Assembly: GCA_963697455.1 (NCBI GenBank)
Contig: CAVOOI010000032.1
Span: 1-64,000 of the forward strand
Direction of reading: 5' to 3'
Length of the DNA stretch: 64,000 nucleotides
Source: JAFEDN01 sp963697455
GTDB lineage: Bacteria; Pseudomonadota; Gammaproteobacteria; Coxiellales; Coxiellaceae
Shown: one piece after another, positions 35,671-44,125 of the stretch
How positions within the stretch are numbered: the stretch's first letter is position 1
Layout: every line of letters starts with the position of its first letter
Made by a program: the position numbers and the translations under genes
Notes under the pieces: generated by a model
Database searches by the model: none
What the model saw: only the letters and a program-made list of their open reading frames with translations
What the model was told of the DNA's origin: nothing

Positions 35671-36373
35671 GTTTCTCTCTCTTTATGTCGATAGGTTTGA
35701 ATAAAGCCTTGACCAGCCGTTTACTAACACTATTCATGTAATAATGCGCCTGGTAGTTTTTCCAATAAGAATTATCTAGATCTCCGGGTTGTCCCAACAG
35801 CTCTCGTTTTCTGCGCGTCGTTTCATACAGGCTGATTGCAGCAGCGACGGAAAGATTTAAACTTTCAGTCATGCCAAACATGGGAATTTGGTAATGCCAA
35901 TCGCATGCTTGTTGCGCTATGGCTGATAGGCCATTATGTTCATTGCCCAGCAGTAAACACACGGGTTCTTCGATTGGCACGGTATCCACATGATGGGCGA
36001 TCCTAGGAATTGCCCCAGCCAAACGATAATTCTGGTGTTGCATTTCTTGTAAAAAATCTTGAATATTGGGGTAGAATGCGATGTCCACCCAATCCATCGC
36101 ACCTTTGCTGATGGGTCGTATTCCACTCAAGAGCTTATCAGGAGCAATAATATGAATTTTTAATATCCCAAATATTTCGCAACTACGAATCACTGCAAAA
36201 GCGTTATGGAGATCAGTGGGCATCTCTAAGGCAATTTGAATGCTCTGTAAGCGATTATTGAGTACTTGTTCGATGCGCTGCTGACGCCTGGGTGAAACAA
36301 ATGGTTGTAATTGCGCAACTATTTTTTCAGCCCCGAGATTTTTTATTAGCAAATGTTGAGTGGTTTCGTTCAT
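35660..36373 (-). CDS. trmH: TrmH-like tRNA/rRNA 2'-O-methyltransferase (SpoU family)
   Basis: The 237-residue protein is a SPOUT-class knot methyltransferase with RPISKGAMDWVDI near residue 103, LLLGNEHNGLS near 150 and MFGMTESLNLSVAAAISLYE near 175. This matches TrmH, which methylates the ribose of G18 in tRNAs. The C-terminal region (YWKNYQAHYYMNSV) is consistent. The start at 36373 (MNETTQHLLI) is chosen over a longer frame to 36448 because the extra part overlaps the divergent ribD start. The gene symbol follows the family; substrate specificity is inferred. Confidence 0.85.
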   Translation of the reverse strand: MNETTQHLLIKNLGAEKIVAQLQPFVSPRRQQRIEQVLNNRLQSIQIALEMPTDLHNAFAVIRSCEIFGILKIHIIAPDKLLSGIRPISKGAMDWVDIAFYPNIQDFLQEMQHQNYRLAGAIPRIAHHVDTVPIEEPVCLLLGNEHNGLSAIAQQACDWHYQIPMFGMTESLNLSVAAAISLYETTRRKRELLGQPGDLDNSYWKNYQAHYYMNSVSKRLVKALFKPIDIKREKHAK

Positions 36374-36397
36374 TTGATTTATTGTATCATATAAGTA

Positions 36398-37519
36398 ATG
36401 GACATTTCCCAAGCAAACAAAATGAGGTTTATGCAGCGGGCTTTGCAATTAGCAGCAGAGCGTCGAGGGTTTTGCGCGCCTAACCCAGCGGTAGGCGCAG
36501 TGCTGGTCAAAGCTGGGAAGATAATCGGTGAAGGTGCGCACTGGGCTAGCGGTCAGCCACACGCTGAAGTGATGGCTTTACAAGCTTTAACCGAGGCGGC
36601 TCAAGGAGCAACGCTTTTCGTTACCTTAGAGCCTTGTGCTCACCGCGGCAAAACTCCACCATGTACCGATTCAATTATCCGCAGCCGTATTCACGCAGTA
36701 TATTATGGTATGGCTGATCCGAATACCCAGGTGAAAGGGCAGGGAGCACAGGTCTTAAAGCAAGCCGGAGTGGCTTGCCACCATTTGCCTAGCGCAGAAA
36801 TAAATGATTTTTACCGGAGCTACTGCTATTGGTTGGAGCAGCGTTTGCCTTGGGTAACCGTAAAGTTAGCCATTAGTTTAGATGCGAAAATCGCTGGGGC
36901 AGACGGATCTCCTGTGCAACTGACAGGAGCAGAGTGTCAGCGCTTGACTCATCAGCGGCGGCGGCAAAGCGATGCTATTTTGACAACCGCGGCTACCATT
37001 AAGGCTGATAACCCTCAGCTAAATGCGCGGATAGGATCCGCAGTTATCGCCAAACCTTTATACATTCTGGATAGCCAATTAAGTTTGCCAATCGATGCAC
37101 AAGTATTTCAAACTGCGGAGTCAATCACCATCTTTCATAGCCAGAATGTTCCTGTTACAAAACAACTCCAATTTCAGCAGTTAAACGCTAGATACGTCGC
37201 GGTGGAAGCAGATGCCGAGGGATTGAATTTGCCTGCCATTCTAGCCATCATCGGTGCAGATGGCCGTCATGATTTATGGGTCGAAGCAGGTGGGCATTGT
37301 TTTCAAGCTTTTTTAAATCAAAATCTAGCTCAATCCGCCCTTATCTACATTGCGCCCAAAATCTTAGGCCCAGCGGCCACTCCTGCCTTTACGCAACCCG
37401 CAGCTTTGAATCTTGATTTATCTCAAGTGACATGGAACGCCTACGGCAGAGACGCCGTCGCGCAAATCAACTTCTGTCCTCGTCACTATAGTTTTGTTAG
37501 GGTTGCACTATTTTCTTAA
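36398..37519 (+). CDS. ribD: Bifunctional riboflavin biosynthesis deaminase/reductase RibD
   Basis: RibD deaminates then reduces the pyrimidine intermediate of riboflavin synthesis. The N-terminal deaminase domain shows HAEVMAL and PCAHRGKTPPC, the zinc ligands. The C-terminal reductase begins around WVTVKLAISLDAKIA and has the NADPH-binding RRRQSDAILTTAATIKADNP and WVEAGGHCFQAF. Length of 373 is standard. It is divergent from trmH and separated from ribBA-ribH by an unrelated ATPase. Riboflavin synthase (ribE) is absent from the window. Confidence 0.94.
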   Translation: MDISQANKMRFMQRALQLAAERRGFCAPNPAVGAVLVKAGKIIGEGAHWASGQPHAEVMALQALTEAAQGATLFVTLEPCAHRGKTPPCTDSIIRSRIHAVYYGMADPNTQVKGQGAQVLKQAGVACHHLPSAEINDFYRSYCYWLEQRLPWVTVKLAISLDAKIAGADGSPVQLTGAECQRLTHQRRRQSDAILTTAATIKADNPQLNARIGSAVIAKPLYILDSQLSLPIDAQVFQTAESITIFHSQNVPVTKQLQFQQLNARYVAVEADAEGLNLPAILAIIGADGRHDLWVEAGGHCFQAFLNQNLAQSALIYIAPKILGPAATPAFTQPAALNLDLSQVTWNAYGRDAVAQINFCPRHYSFVRVALFS

Positions 37520-38804
37520 GGTGGCCGACTAAGTAGAGGGGAATGTTGAGAATGTTACCGTCTTTTTTTAAGTTTCGTAAAGACGCCCTCAGTAAAAGTG
37601 GAGGTTGATATTTGGCGGCGTAAATTAATAAGCTTTTCTTTTTACGCGATAAACCAGATTTGACTTCCATGGGGTAAACATTGAGGTCTTTTTCAATCAG
37701 AAAATCGACTTCAGCAGTAGCTTCGCTTGTCCAATAATATAAAGCATTTTTACTGGCGGCTAATTCTTGGGCGACGAAATTTTCAGTAAAGGCGCCATAA
37801 AATTCATTGAATAACTCATTATCTTCCACGACCAATTTTGATGGAATGTGACTCATGGCTGAGAGCAAACCGACATCCAGAAGAAAAACTTTGAAAGCAT
37901 TTTTTTGTGTATGTCCAACTAGAGGCAATTTAGGTGCAGTCACTTGGAAGTTTTGATGAATTAAGCCAGCATTGGCCAGCCATTGGATGGAGGTTTCATA
38001 TTCTCGGCCACGCGCGCTTTTACGTAAGGCGGAAAATACGAATTTTTTATTTTCTTTGGCTAATTGGGCCGGAATTTTCTCCCAAACCTGAGTGATTTTT
38101 ACAATTTGTTCCGTGGGTGCATGTTTAGCAAAGTCCAGCAAATAAGCCCTTAAAATTTCCTGTTGAATATTTTTAATCGTTAATAAATTTTCTGTTTGTA
38201 CATATTCCAATACAGCTTCCGGCATTCCACCAATGAACAAATATTTTTTTAACAAACTCAGCAATCGTTCGTGCAAGACATCTACAATTTTCGAAGTAGC
38301 ATCAAGATTGAATAGCATTTTTCGTAATTGGGTTTCTCCAATAGATTCCAGAAATTCAAAAAATGTAAGTGGATACAGATCGAGAAAATTTACTTTGCCG
38401 ACAGGAAATCCGTTTGTTTGCGCCAACAATACCCCTAACAGTGAGCCGGCAGCAACGATATGGTATTCATTAGCTTGTTCTTGGAAATATTTTAGACTGT
38501 TTAAAGCTTGTGGTGATTCTTGAATTTCATCAAAAATTAACAAAGTGGTTTCTGGATTAATAGCGTGGCTTAAATAAGCGCTCACATTTTCCAAAATCAC
38601 TTTGGGCTTAAGGCTAGTGGAGAATAAGCGATCTAGCGCCTTATCTTCTTCAAAATTCAAATAAACCGAAGATTGATACTCTTGTTTGCCGAATGTGCAC
38701 AATAAATGGGTTTTACCTACTTGGCGAGCACCCATTAAAATCAACGGCTTACGATTTTTAGATCCTTTCCAAGTCAATAGCTGGGGATAAATATCGCGTT
38801 TCAT
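37497..38804 (-). CDS. AAA_14/DUF4143 ATPase
   Basis: A 435-residue protein with Walker A MGARQVGKTHLL near residue 24, Walker B TTLLIFDEIQESP near 90 and a C-terminal DUF4143-type region with AEVDFLIEKDLNVYPMEVKSG, a PD-(D/E)xK-like nuclease signature. This family is abundant in bacteria and linked to mobile or defence contexts, with unknown function. Its 3' end overlaps ribD by 23 bases. It sits between ribD and the FMN riboswitch-ribBA operon, which it may have separated. Confidence 0.85.
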   Translation of the reverse strand: MKRDIYPQLLTWKGSKNRKPLILMGARQVGKTHLLCTFGKQEYQSSVYLNFEEDKALDRLFSTSLKPKVILENVSAYLSHAINPETTLLIFDEIQESPQALNSLKYFQEQANEYHIVAAGSLLGVLLAQTNGFPVGKVNFLDLYPLTFFEFLESIGETQLRKMLFNLDATSKIVDVLHERLLSLLKKYLFIGGMPEAVLEYVQTENLLTIKNIQQEILRAYLLDFAKHAPTEQIVKITQVWEKIPAQLAKENKKFVFSALRKSARGREYETSIQWLANAGLIHQNFQVTAPKLPLVGHTQKNAFKVFLLDVGLLSAMSHIPSKLVVEDNELFNEFYGAFTENFVAQELAASKNALYYWTSEATAEVDFLIEKDLNVYPMEVKSGLSRKKKSLLIYAAKYQPPLLLRASLRNLKKDGNILNIPLYLVGHLKKIVQP

Positions 38805-38942
38805 AGGATAAACATTATCAGGCTAATTACTCATTTGCAAGGGTTATGTTAGGAAAATGTGATTTTAATCACGTTTTAATAACGAAAAAATGGAAAAATA
38901 TCACGTTTTCCGAACATACGGATCTGGTGACAGTTCACAGGA

Positions 38943-38990
38943 GGGCTTCGCATCGGAACCAGGAAGCAATTCTCGCGTAGCGGGAATTGC
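38943..38990. repeat. 48-bp repeat C, copy 1
   Basis: The bases from GGGCTTCGCATC through GCGGGAATTGC are identical, but for one position, to 52929-52976. It contains an inverted pair AAGCAATTC/GAATTGC around GCGTAGC. The rest of 38805-39050 shows no gene or recognisable signal. Confidence 0.75.
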
Positions 38991-39027
38991 TGGGAGATAG
39001 CGGGAGTGCGGCAGCAAAGACTAGGGT

Positions 39028-39056
39028 AAGACAAATGCGCAATAATTTGGTATAAT
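39028..39056 (+). promoter_or_regulatory. Extended -10 promoter of the rib operon
   Basis: TGGTATAAT, an extended -10 box, ends at 39056, with a weak -35 (AAGACA) 17 bases upstream. The FMN aptamer starts about 10 bases downstream, as expected for a riboswitch leader. Confidence 0.65.
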
Positions 39057-39066
39057 GTGCGGACAT

Positions 39067-39217
39067 GCCTTCAGGGCAAGGTGAAAATCCTTACCGGCGG
39101 TAGTTGAATAATATACGTTCACAAGCCCGCGAGCGCTTCTTTTTTACGAAAGAAGGTCAGCAGATCCGGTTGAGCCGGAGCCGACGGTTATAGTCCGGAT
39201 GGGAGAAGGGTGTAGCG
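39067..39217 (+). ncRNA. FMN riboswitch (RFN element)
   Basis: Conserved RFN blocks are present in order: GGGCAAGGTGAAAATCC, TTACCGGCGGT, GCCCGCGAGC, GGTCAGCAGATCCGGT, GGAGCCGACGGTTATAGTC and GGATGGGAGAAGGG. This aptamer binds FMN and turns off riboflavin genes. The 117-base downstream region to 39334 contains CCTTTCTCCCC, which can pair with GGGAGAAGGG at the 3' end of the aptamer, the likely switch between states. The controlled operon is ribBA-ribH. Confidence 0.93.
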
Positions 39218-39334
39218 TACCGTTATTGCGCTCGCAATGACGAGTTCTTAACTTAATAGCATTGCTGTATTGAGTTAGCTAGCGCGTTCCTTTCTCCCCT
39301 TGTTTAAATATTGAAAAACGTAAACGAGGTGTCA

Positions 39335-40561
39335 ATGAGTAGCTCCAGCCCATTCTCCGACATTGAAACAGCTTTAAGTGATTTACGCCAAGGCCGGATG
39401 GTCATCTTGGTTGATAATGAAAACCGTGAAAATGAAGGCGACATTATCCTGCCAGCCCAACATGTTACCCCCGAAACCATTAATTTTTTATGTCAGTATG
39501 CGCGCGGATTAATCTGTTTGTCCTTGCAAGAAGAAGATTTCACCCGGTTGCAAATTCCGATGATGACCGAACGTAATCGTTCCAAGCATCAAACCGCCTT
39601 TGGGGTTTCAATTGAAGCAGCGCAAGGAGTGGCGACTGGAATTTCCGCTCAAGACCGGGCGCGAACTATCCAGGTAGCGATTGATGCCAATAGTGGAGTA
39701 GAGGATATTGTAATGCCCGGCCATATTTTCCCTTTAAAGGCACAAGCTGGCGGAGTCTTGTCGCGGCCCGGACATACCGAGGGCAGCGTCGACTTAGCGC
39801 GGTTAGCAGGATGCAAACCCGCGGCAGTCATTTGCGAAATTATGAATTCAGACGGCAGCATGGCCCGATTGCCCGACCTTATTACATTTGCGAAACAGCA
39901 TAATTTGAATATTATCAGCATTGCTGATTTAGTGCGCTACCGTATGCGCTGCGAAACGCTGGTAGAATTGGGGGCGAATGTACCATTGCCCACCGAACGC
40001 TGGGGTCAGTTGACTATCCAGACTTTTCATAATCGCCTGACTATGGATGAGTCTTTCGCGATTATTAAACGGCCTGCTAACCCGAACGAGCCGTGGCTGA
40101 CGCGGTTACACTCGCAATGTTTTACCGGCGATATCTTCGGATCAATGCGTTGCGATTGTGGTCAACAGCTGGCTATGAGTTTAACGCGAATTGCTGAGCA
40201 AGGCGGAGTATTGTTATATTTGCGCCAGGAAGGGCGGGGCATTGGTTTTTTAAACAAAATCAAAGCTTACGAACTGCAGGACCAGGGTTTAGATACGGTC
40301 GAAGCCAATCATCATTTAGGATTCGCTGCGGATGAGCGTGATTATAGTTGGGCCGCACAGATGTTGCGTGCGCTCGGCATTACTCAGATACGTTTATTGA
40401 CGAATAATCCGCATAAAGTCATTAATTTGCAAGGATATGGTATTCAGGTGTGCGAGAGAGTGCCGCTGGAAATTAATCCCAGTTCGAGCAATATCAGCTA
40501 TCTACGTACTAAACGTGAGAAAATGGGGCATCTATTAAAAATAGAAGAGGGGATATTATGA
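39335..40561 (+). CDS. ribBA: Bifunctional DHBP synthase / GTP cyclohydrolase II
   Basis: The N-terminal half is 3,4-dihydroxy-2-butanone-4-phosphate synthase (VDNENRENEGDI near residue 28, RPGHTEGSVDLARL near 143). The C-terminal half resembles GTP cyclohydrolase II with the zinc ligands in SQCFTGDIFGSMRCDCGQQL near 260-280 and LRQEGRGIGF. Both activities thus look intact. GAGGTGTCA before the ATG at 39335 fixes the start, eight codons inside the longer TTG frame. The FMN riboswitch upstream regulates it. The stop overlaps ribH by 4 bases. Confidence 0.95.
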   Translation: MSSSSPFSDIETALSDLRQGRMVILVDNENRENEGDIILPAQHVTPETINFLCQYARGLICLSLQEEDFTRLQIPMMTERNRSKHQTAFGVSIEAAQGVATGISAQDRARTIQVAIDANSGVEDIVMPGHIFPLKAQAGGVLSRPGHTEGSVDLARLAGCKPAAVICEIMNSDGSMARLPDLITFAKQHNLNIISIADLVRYRMRCETLVELGANVPLPTERWGQLTIQTFHNRLTMDESFAIIKRPANPNEPWLTRLHSQCFTGDIFGSMRCDCGQQLAMSLTRIAEQGGVLLYLRQEGRGIGFLNKIKAYELQDQGLDTVEANHHLGFAADERDYSWAAQMLRALGITQIRLLTNNPHKVINLQGYGIQVCERVPLEINPSSSNISYLRTKREKMGHLLKIEEGIL

Positions 40562-41007
40562 GCATTGCTATTATCGTGAGTCGCTTTAACCCAAACATTA
40601 CCGAACGCTTGTTAACAGGTACTCTGGAACGTTTACGCGAATTGAATTTAACAGAGGTTGATTGGCAAGTTTGTTGGGTTCCTGGTGCGGTGGAACTGCC
40701 TTTGGCCGCGCAGCAATTTGCCAAACGCGAAGATTGTGACGCGGTGATTTGTCTGGGCGCCGTTATCCGCGGGGAGACCGATCATTACCAATATGTGTGT
40801 GAACAAGTCAGCTATGGCTGCCAACGAGTGGCCTTAGATTTCGATATCCCCGTTATTTTTGGCGTACTGACCACAGAAAATGAAGAACAAGCCTTGGCGC
40901 GATCAGGTGGCGAGCAGGGCCATAAAGGGCGTGATGCGGCTGATGCTGCTGTGTCCATGATTGATTTGATGCAGCATGAAGATTGCGCCTGCACAGCCTG
41001 CGAGTAA
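40558..41007 (+). CDS. ribH: 6,7-dimethyl-8-ribityllumazine synthase
   Basis: This 149-residue protein has the lumazine synthase motifs SRFNPNITERLL near residue 8, WVPGAVELPLAAQQ near 41, GAVIRGETDHY near 66 and VIFGVLTTENEEQAL near 98. It condenses the pyrimidine intermediate with DHBP to lumazine and forms pentamers or a 60-mer capsid. It is translationally coupled to ribBA. Confidence 0.96.
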   Translation: MSIAIIVSRFNPNITERLLTGTLERLRELNLTEVDWQVCWVPGAVELPLAAQQFAKREDCDAVICLGAVIRGETDHYQYVCEQVSYGCQRVALDFDIPVIFGVLTTENEEQALARSGGEQGHKGRDAADAAVSMIDLMQHEDCACTACE

Positions 41008-41025
41008 GGAAACAAGGTAAGGTAT

Positions 41026-42096
41026 ATGTCCAAAAATCCCATTTTTCAATCAATCACAGTTTGGTTTGAACGCACTTTCTCTGATCCGGAAGCGATCAGT
41101 TTGTTTATGACTTTGTTAATCGGTCTATTACTGATTGAGTGTTTTGGCCGCATTTTATTGCCGGTACTGATTAGTGTCATTATCGCCTATTTACTGAATT
41201 CCCCGGTGAAATTGCTGATTCGTTATGGTTGTCCGCGTAGTTTAGCGGTGTGGTCAGTTTATATCTTATTTTTAGGCTTATTTATTTACGCTATGCTGTA
41301 TTTGGCGCCGTTAATCTGGCGGCAGTTAATTAATTTAGTCGATCAGCTCCCTAATTTTTTCTTAATGGCCCAATTATGGCTGGCGAAAATAATGGAAAAA
41401 CATCAGTCCGTATTGTCGGACGCGGATCTGGGGCATGTTTTAGCTTATTTCAAAGAACAATCGCCGAAGTTTGGGCAAACAGTCCTGCGATATTCCTGGA
41501 CCTTGATTCCCAGTATGGCGGAAATGATTTTATATTTAATTTTAGTGCCGTTACTGGTATTTTTCTTTTTAAAAGACAGTGTGGTGATTATTGCTTGGTT
41601 AAAACGATTTTTACCGCGCCGCCGTATTTTGGTGAGAAGGGTTTCCACAGAAGTCTACAGTAAAATTGGCGCCTATGTTAAAGGCCGCGTCATTGAAATA
41701 TTGATTGTGGGATTTGTTGCGACCGCCGCTTTTGAATTATTAGATCTGCAATACGCGATATTAATGGGCGCATTGGTGGGGGTATCCGTGATAGTGCCTT
41801 ACATCGGAGCGGTATTGGTTACAATTCCGGTATTGGTTTTGAGTTTGTTGCAATGGGGTTTAACGGCGCATTTTTGGTATGTGATGATTGTATTCACCCT
41901 CATTATTACCGTGGATGGCAATCTTTTATTTCCATTATTATTTGCCCAAACTATGGATTTACATCCGGTGGTGATTATTCTGGCAGTACTAGTTTTTGGC
42001 GGCATTTGGGGTTTTTGGGGAATATTTTTTGCGATTCCGCTAGCGACTTTAGTCAATGCGGTACTGCGAGCCTGGCCACATCATGAGCTTTCTTGA
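41026..42096 (+). CDS. AI-2E family transporter (PerM-like)
   Basis: A 356-residue membrane protein with about eight hydrophobic segments and a cytoplasmic loop. Typical PerM/TqsA family features include FLKDSVVIIAWLKRFLPRRR in the middle and a C-terminal ILAVLVFGGIWGFWGIFFAIPLATLVNAV. Members move autoinducer-2 or ions in different species; the substrate is unknown here. It is 18 bases after ribH and could be read from the same transcript. Confidence 0.87.
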   Translation: MSKNPIFQSITVWFERTFSDPEAISLFMTLLIGLLLIECFGRILLPVLISVIIAYLLNSPVKLLIRYGCPRSLAVWSVYILFLGLFIYAMLYLAPLIWRQLINLVDQLPNFFLMAQLWLAKIMEKHQSVLSDADLGHVLAYFKEQSPKFGQTVLRYSWTLIPSMAEMILYLILVPLLVFFFLKDSVVIIAWLKRFLPRRRILVRRVSTEVYSKIGAYVKGRVIEILIVGFVATAAFELLDLQYAILMGALVGVSVIVPYIGAVLVTIPVLVLSLLQWGLTAHFWYVMIVFTLIITVDGNLLFPLLFAQTMDLHPVVIILAVLVFGGIWGFWGIFFAIPLATLVNAVLRAWPHHELS

Positions 42097-42144
42097 GAGG
42101 TGTGACCTCTAGTTGGTATTATCCGGCGACCCCTGCGGTATGTT

Positions 42145-42181
42145 CTATTCCCTCCCCTGCGAGGGGAGGGTTAGGGTGGGG
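42145..42181. repeat. Repeat D copy 1, G-rich hairpin repeat
   Basis: CCCTCCCC, a short spacer, GGGGAGGG, then TTAGGGTGGGG: a stable hairpin with a G-rich tail. A second copy with a longer loop is at 61657-61696, and an inverted relative of the same repeat lies at 61709-61741. Confidence 0.7.
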
Positions 42182-42193
42182 GAGCGCGTTATC

Positions 42194-42652
42194 CTATTTC
42201 TTAACGCTGCCTCCTGCTGTTACTATTATGCCACATACTTGCGGATTCTGATCTGCACATATAAACTTATCAAGATCTGCCCCCCCTTCCCAAGGACCAT
42301 TTGGATCTTCCATTTTAACTTGAGTAGAAGAAGGATTATACCCCGCATTTAACTGACTTATTATCGAGTCATTTGAATTTGCATAACTGCACTGCACATT
42401 GCCAGAGCTATTGTCAAAGAATAGAGTGATAAATTTCCCGTCATTGGCATTATTCCATTGGCCGGATAGCTTATTTAAACCTGCAACCGTGGAACATGTA
42501 TAAAAAGTATTATTATCAGATGTTGTTTTTGTACAAGAAGAATCTTGAGTGGGGTCTTTAGGGCAGTAATAAGAATCAGCAAAACTTTGGGTTCCAACAA
42601 ACATTAAAAGACCTGTGGTTAATGTTGTTAATATTGTGTTTAATTTATTCAT
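42194..42652 (-). CDS. Small secreted protein of unknown function
   Basis: A 152-residue protein with a clear signal peptide (MNKLNTILTTLTTGLLMFVGTQSFA, cleavage after SFA). The mature part has six cysteines in two groups (CPKDPTQDSSC, CSTVAG and CSYAN, then CADQNPQVC) and Thr/Asn/Ser-rich text with a WNNANDGKF segment. It is probably a disulfide-bonded periplasmic or extracellular protein. No named family is recognised. Its 3' flank is repeat D. Confidence 0.72.
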   Translation of the reverse strand: MNKLNTILTTLTTGLLMFVGTQSFADSYYCPKDPTQDSSCTKTTSDNNTFYTCSTVAGLNKLSGQWNNANDGKFITLFFDNSSGNVQCSYANSNDSIISQLNAGYNPSSTQVKMEDPNGPWEGGADLDKFICADQNPQVCGIIVTAGGSVKK

Positions 42653-42750
42653 AATTTGCCCTCGTTTTAAACTATTAGTAAGTTAATCGTAGCTTATTTT
42701 AGTTCATTATACCAACGATTGTTAATGACGTAATGAATTGTCAACAGCGT

Positions 42751-43077
42751 CTAGTCGCCGCTGTCATCTCCCATCCCGCCAAATAGCTGCGACATATCGG
42801 TCATTTTGCTTTGAGCGAGTTTACTGGCTTTTTGACTGGCGTTATTGATTGCGGCAGTAATCAGGTCTTGAATCACTTCTTTGGATTCAGTCAATAATTC
42901 ATCGGCTAATTTTAGATTTTTGACTACGTATAATCCGGTCATAGTGACTGTTACCAATCCGGCTCCAGATTCACCAGTCACTTCGGCTTTGCCTAGCTCT
43001 TCCTGATTTTTTTCGATCACTTCTTGAATTTTTTTGGCGCCTTTCATTAAAGAGCCTAAGTTAAATTTACCTAACAT
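42751..43077 (-). CDS. ybaB: YbaB/EbfC nucleoid-associated protein
   Basis: The 108-residue protein is a standard YbaB: GSLMKGAKKIQEVIEKNQEEL at the N terminus, GLVTVTMTGLYVVKNLKL in the core, and a C-terminal QKASKLAQSKMTDM. YbaB dimers bind DNA and are usually found between dnaX and recR. Here it follows recR, with a second, more divergent paralog in the usual place. Transcription is on the minus strand after dnaX, ybaB-like and recR. Confidence 0.93.
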   Translation of the reverse strand: MLGKFNLGSLMKGAKKIQEVIEKNQEELGKAEVTGESGAGLVTVTMTGLYVVKNLKLADELLTESKEVIQDLITAAINNASQKASKLAQSKMTDMSQLFGGMGDDSGD

Positions 43078-43101
43078 ACATTTTCTCCAGAAAAATAAGT
43101 T

Positions 43102-43701
43102 TTATTCTATGGGTACGCGCGAGCGCATGGAATAACTGAGGGTGCTGCCATCTAAATATTCTAACTCGCCGCCAAACGGTACACCGTGAGCGATGCGCGT
43201 ACAAGTAATGCGCGCAGTATCGATATGACTGACAATATAGTGCGCCGTCGCTTTTCCTTCCATAGTATGGTTGGTCGCCAAAATCAGCTCGGTGACCGGT
43301 TCGGATGCTAAACGGCTTAACAATGCGGGAATGCCGATCTCTTGTGGGCCTAGCCCATCAAGAGGTGACAAATGGCCTTGCAAAATATAATAAAGTCCCC
43401 GATAACTGGCAGTTTGTTCAATAGCAAACACATCTGCCGGGTTTTCCACTACGCACAACAAGCTTTGTTCACGCTGCGGATTGCGGCAGATCCCACAGAT
43501 CGTCTCTTCAGTATATAAACGGCAGCGTTGACATTCTGCAACATTTTGCAGGGCTTGCTGCAAAGCGCCGGCTAACGCCAAACCTTTTTCACGTCCGTTT
43601 GCCGCCAATAATTGAAAAGCTAGACGTTGCGCAGTCTTGGGGCCAACCCCCGGCAAAGTTTGCAAGGTATCAATCAATCGCTTAGTTAATGGACTTAACA
43701 C
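43102..43701 (-). CDS. recR: Recombination mediator protein RecR
   Basis: RecR, with RecO and RecF, loads RecA on single-stranded gaps. The 199-residue protein has the helix-hairpin-helix LPGVGPKTAQRLAFQLL at residues 16-32, a four-Cys zinc finger (CQRCRLYTEETICGIC near 57-72) and a Toprim core with VVENPADVFAIEQT and TNHTMEGKATAHYI. Length is normal. It is placed 8 bases after the ybaB-like gene. Confidence 0.95.
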   Translation of the reverse strand: MLSPLTKRLIDTLQTLPGVGPKTAQRLAFQLLAANGREKGLALAGALQQALQNVAECQRCRLYTEETICGICRNPQREQSLLCVVENPADVFAIEQTASYRGLYYILQGHLSPLDGLGPQEIGIPALLSRLASEPVTELILATNHTMEGKATAHYIVSHIDTARITCTRIAHGVPFGGELEYLDGSTLSYSMRSRVPIE

Positions 43702-43708
43702 GTTGCGA

Positions 43709-44125
43709 TTATTTGCCTTCGTCTTCTTCTTCGAGAGAAATATTCTTGATGTCTTCAGGAATATCCATCGTTTGCAATAACTCTATGGTTTTGCTTTGGG
43801 TGGTTTTCTGAATTTTCTCGCTCAGATCTTTCCAGGCTTCGCGTAAGCGGTATTCGAATTCTTTTTGGCTGAATTTACCGTTGGCGTCAGCAAAAGCGCG
43901 TGGATTAATTTTAATATCTTCGAATTGATAAGTGGCGGTCATAATAATTTCCACCAATCCATCATTGGATTTACCGCTGACTTTGGTTTCCCCTAAGCGG
44001 GCGTAAGTGGCTTGCATCTGCTGCTGCATCGCAACGATACTGTTTTTAATTTCGGCCAATAACGAATTTTCATCCATATCTGACCTTCCTTCTCGATTCA
44101 TCGGCATGTTCATCGGATTTTTCAT
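43709..44125 (-). CDS. Second, divergent YbaB/EbfC-family protein
   Basis: A 138-residue YbaB-family protein from the ATG at 44125, which overlaps the dnaX stop by 4 bases. An internal ATG at 44077 behind AAGGAAGG would give 122 residues, nearer the family size, and cannot be excluded. The core GLVEIIMTATYQFEDIKINP corresponds to GLVTVTMTGLYVVKNLKL of the neighbouring ybaB. It has a longer middle region (DANGKFSQKEFEYRLREAW) and an acidic C terminus (LEEEDEGK). It sits in the canonical dnaX-ybaB-recR slot, so the downstream ybaB looks like the relocated or duplicated copy. Confidence 0.8.
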   Translation of the reverse strand: MKNPMNMPMNREGRSDMDENSLLAEIKNSIVAMQQQMQATYARLGETKVSGKSNDGLVEIIMTATYQFEDIKINPRAFADANGKFSQKEFEYRLREAWKDLSEKIQKTTQSKTIELLQTMDIPEDIKNISLEEEDEGK

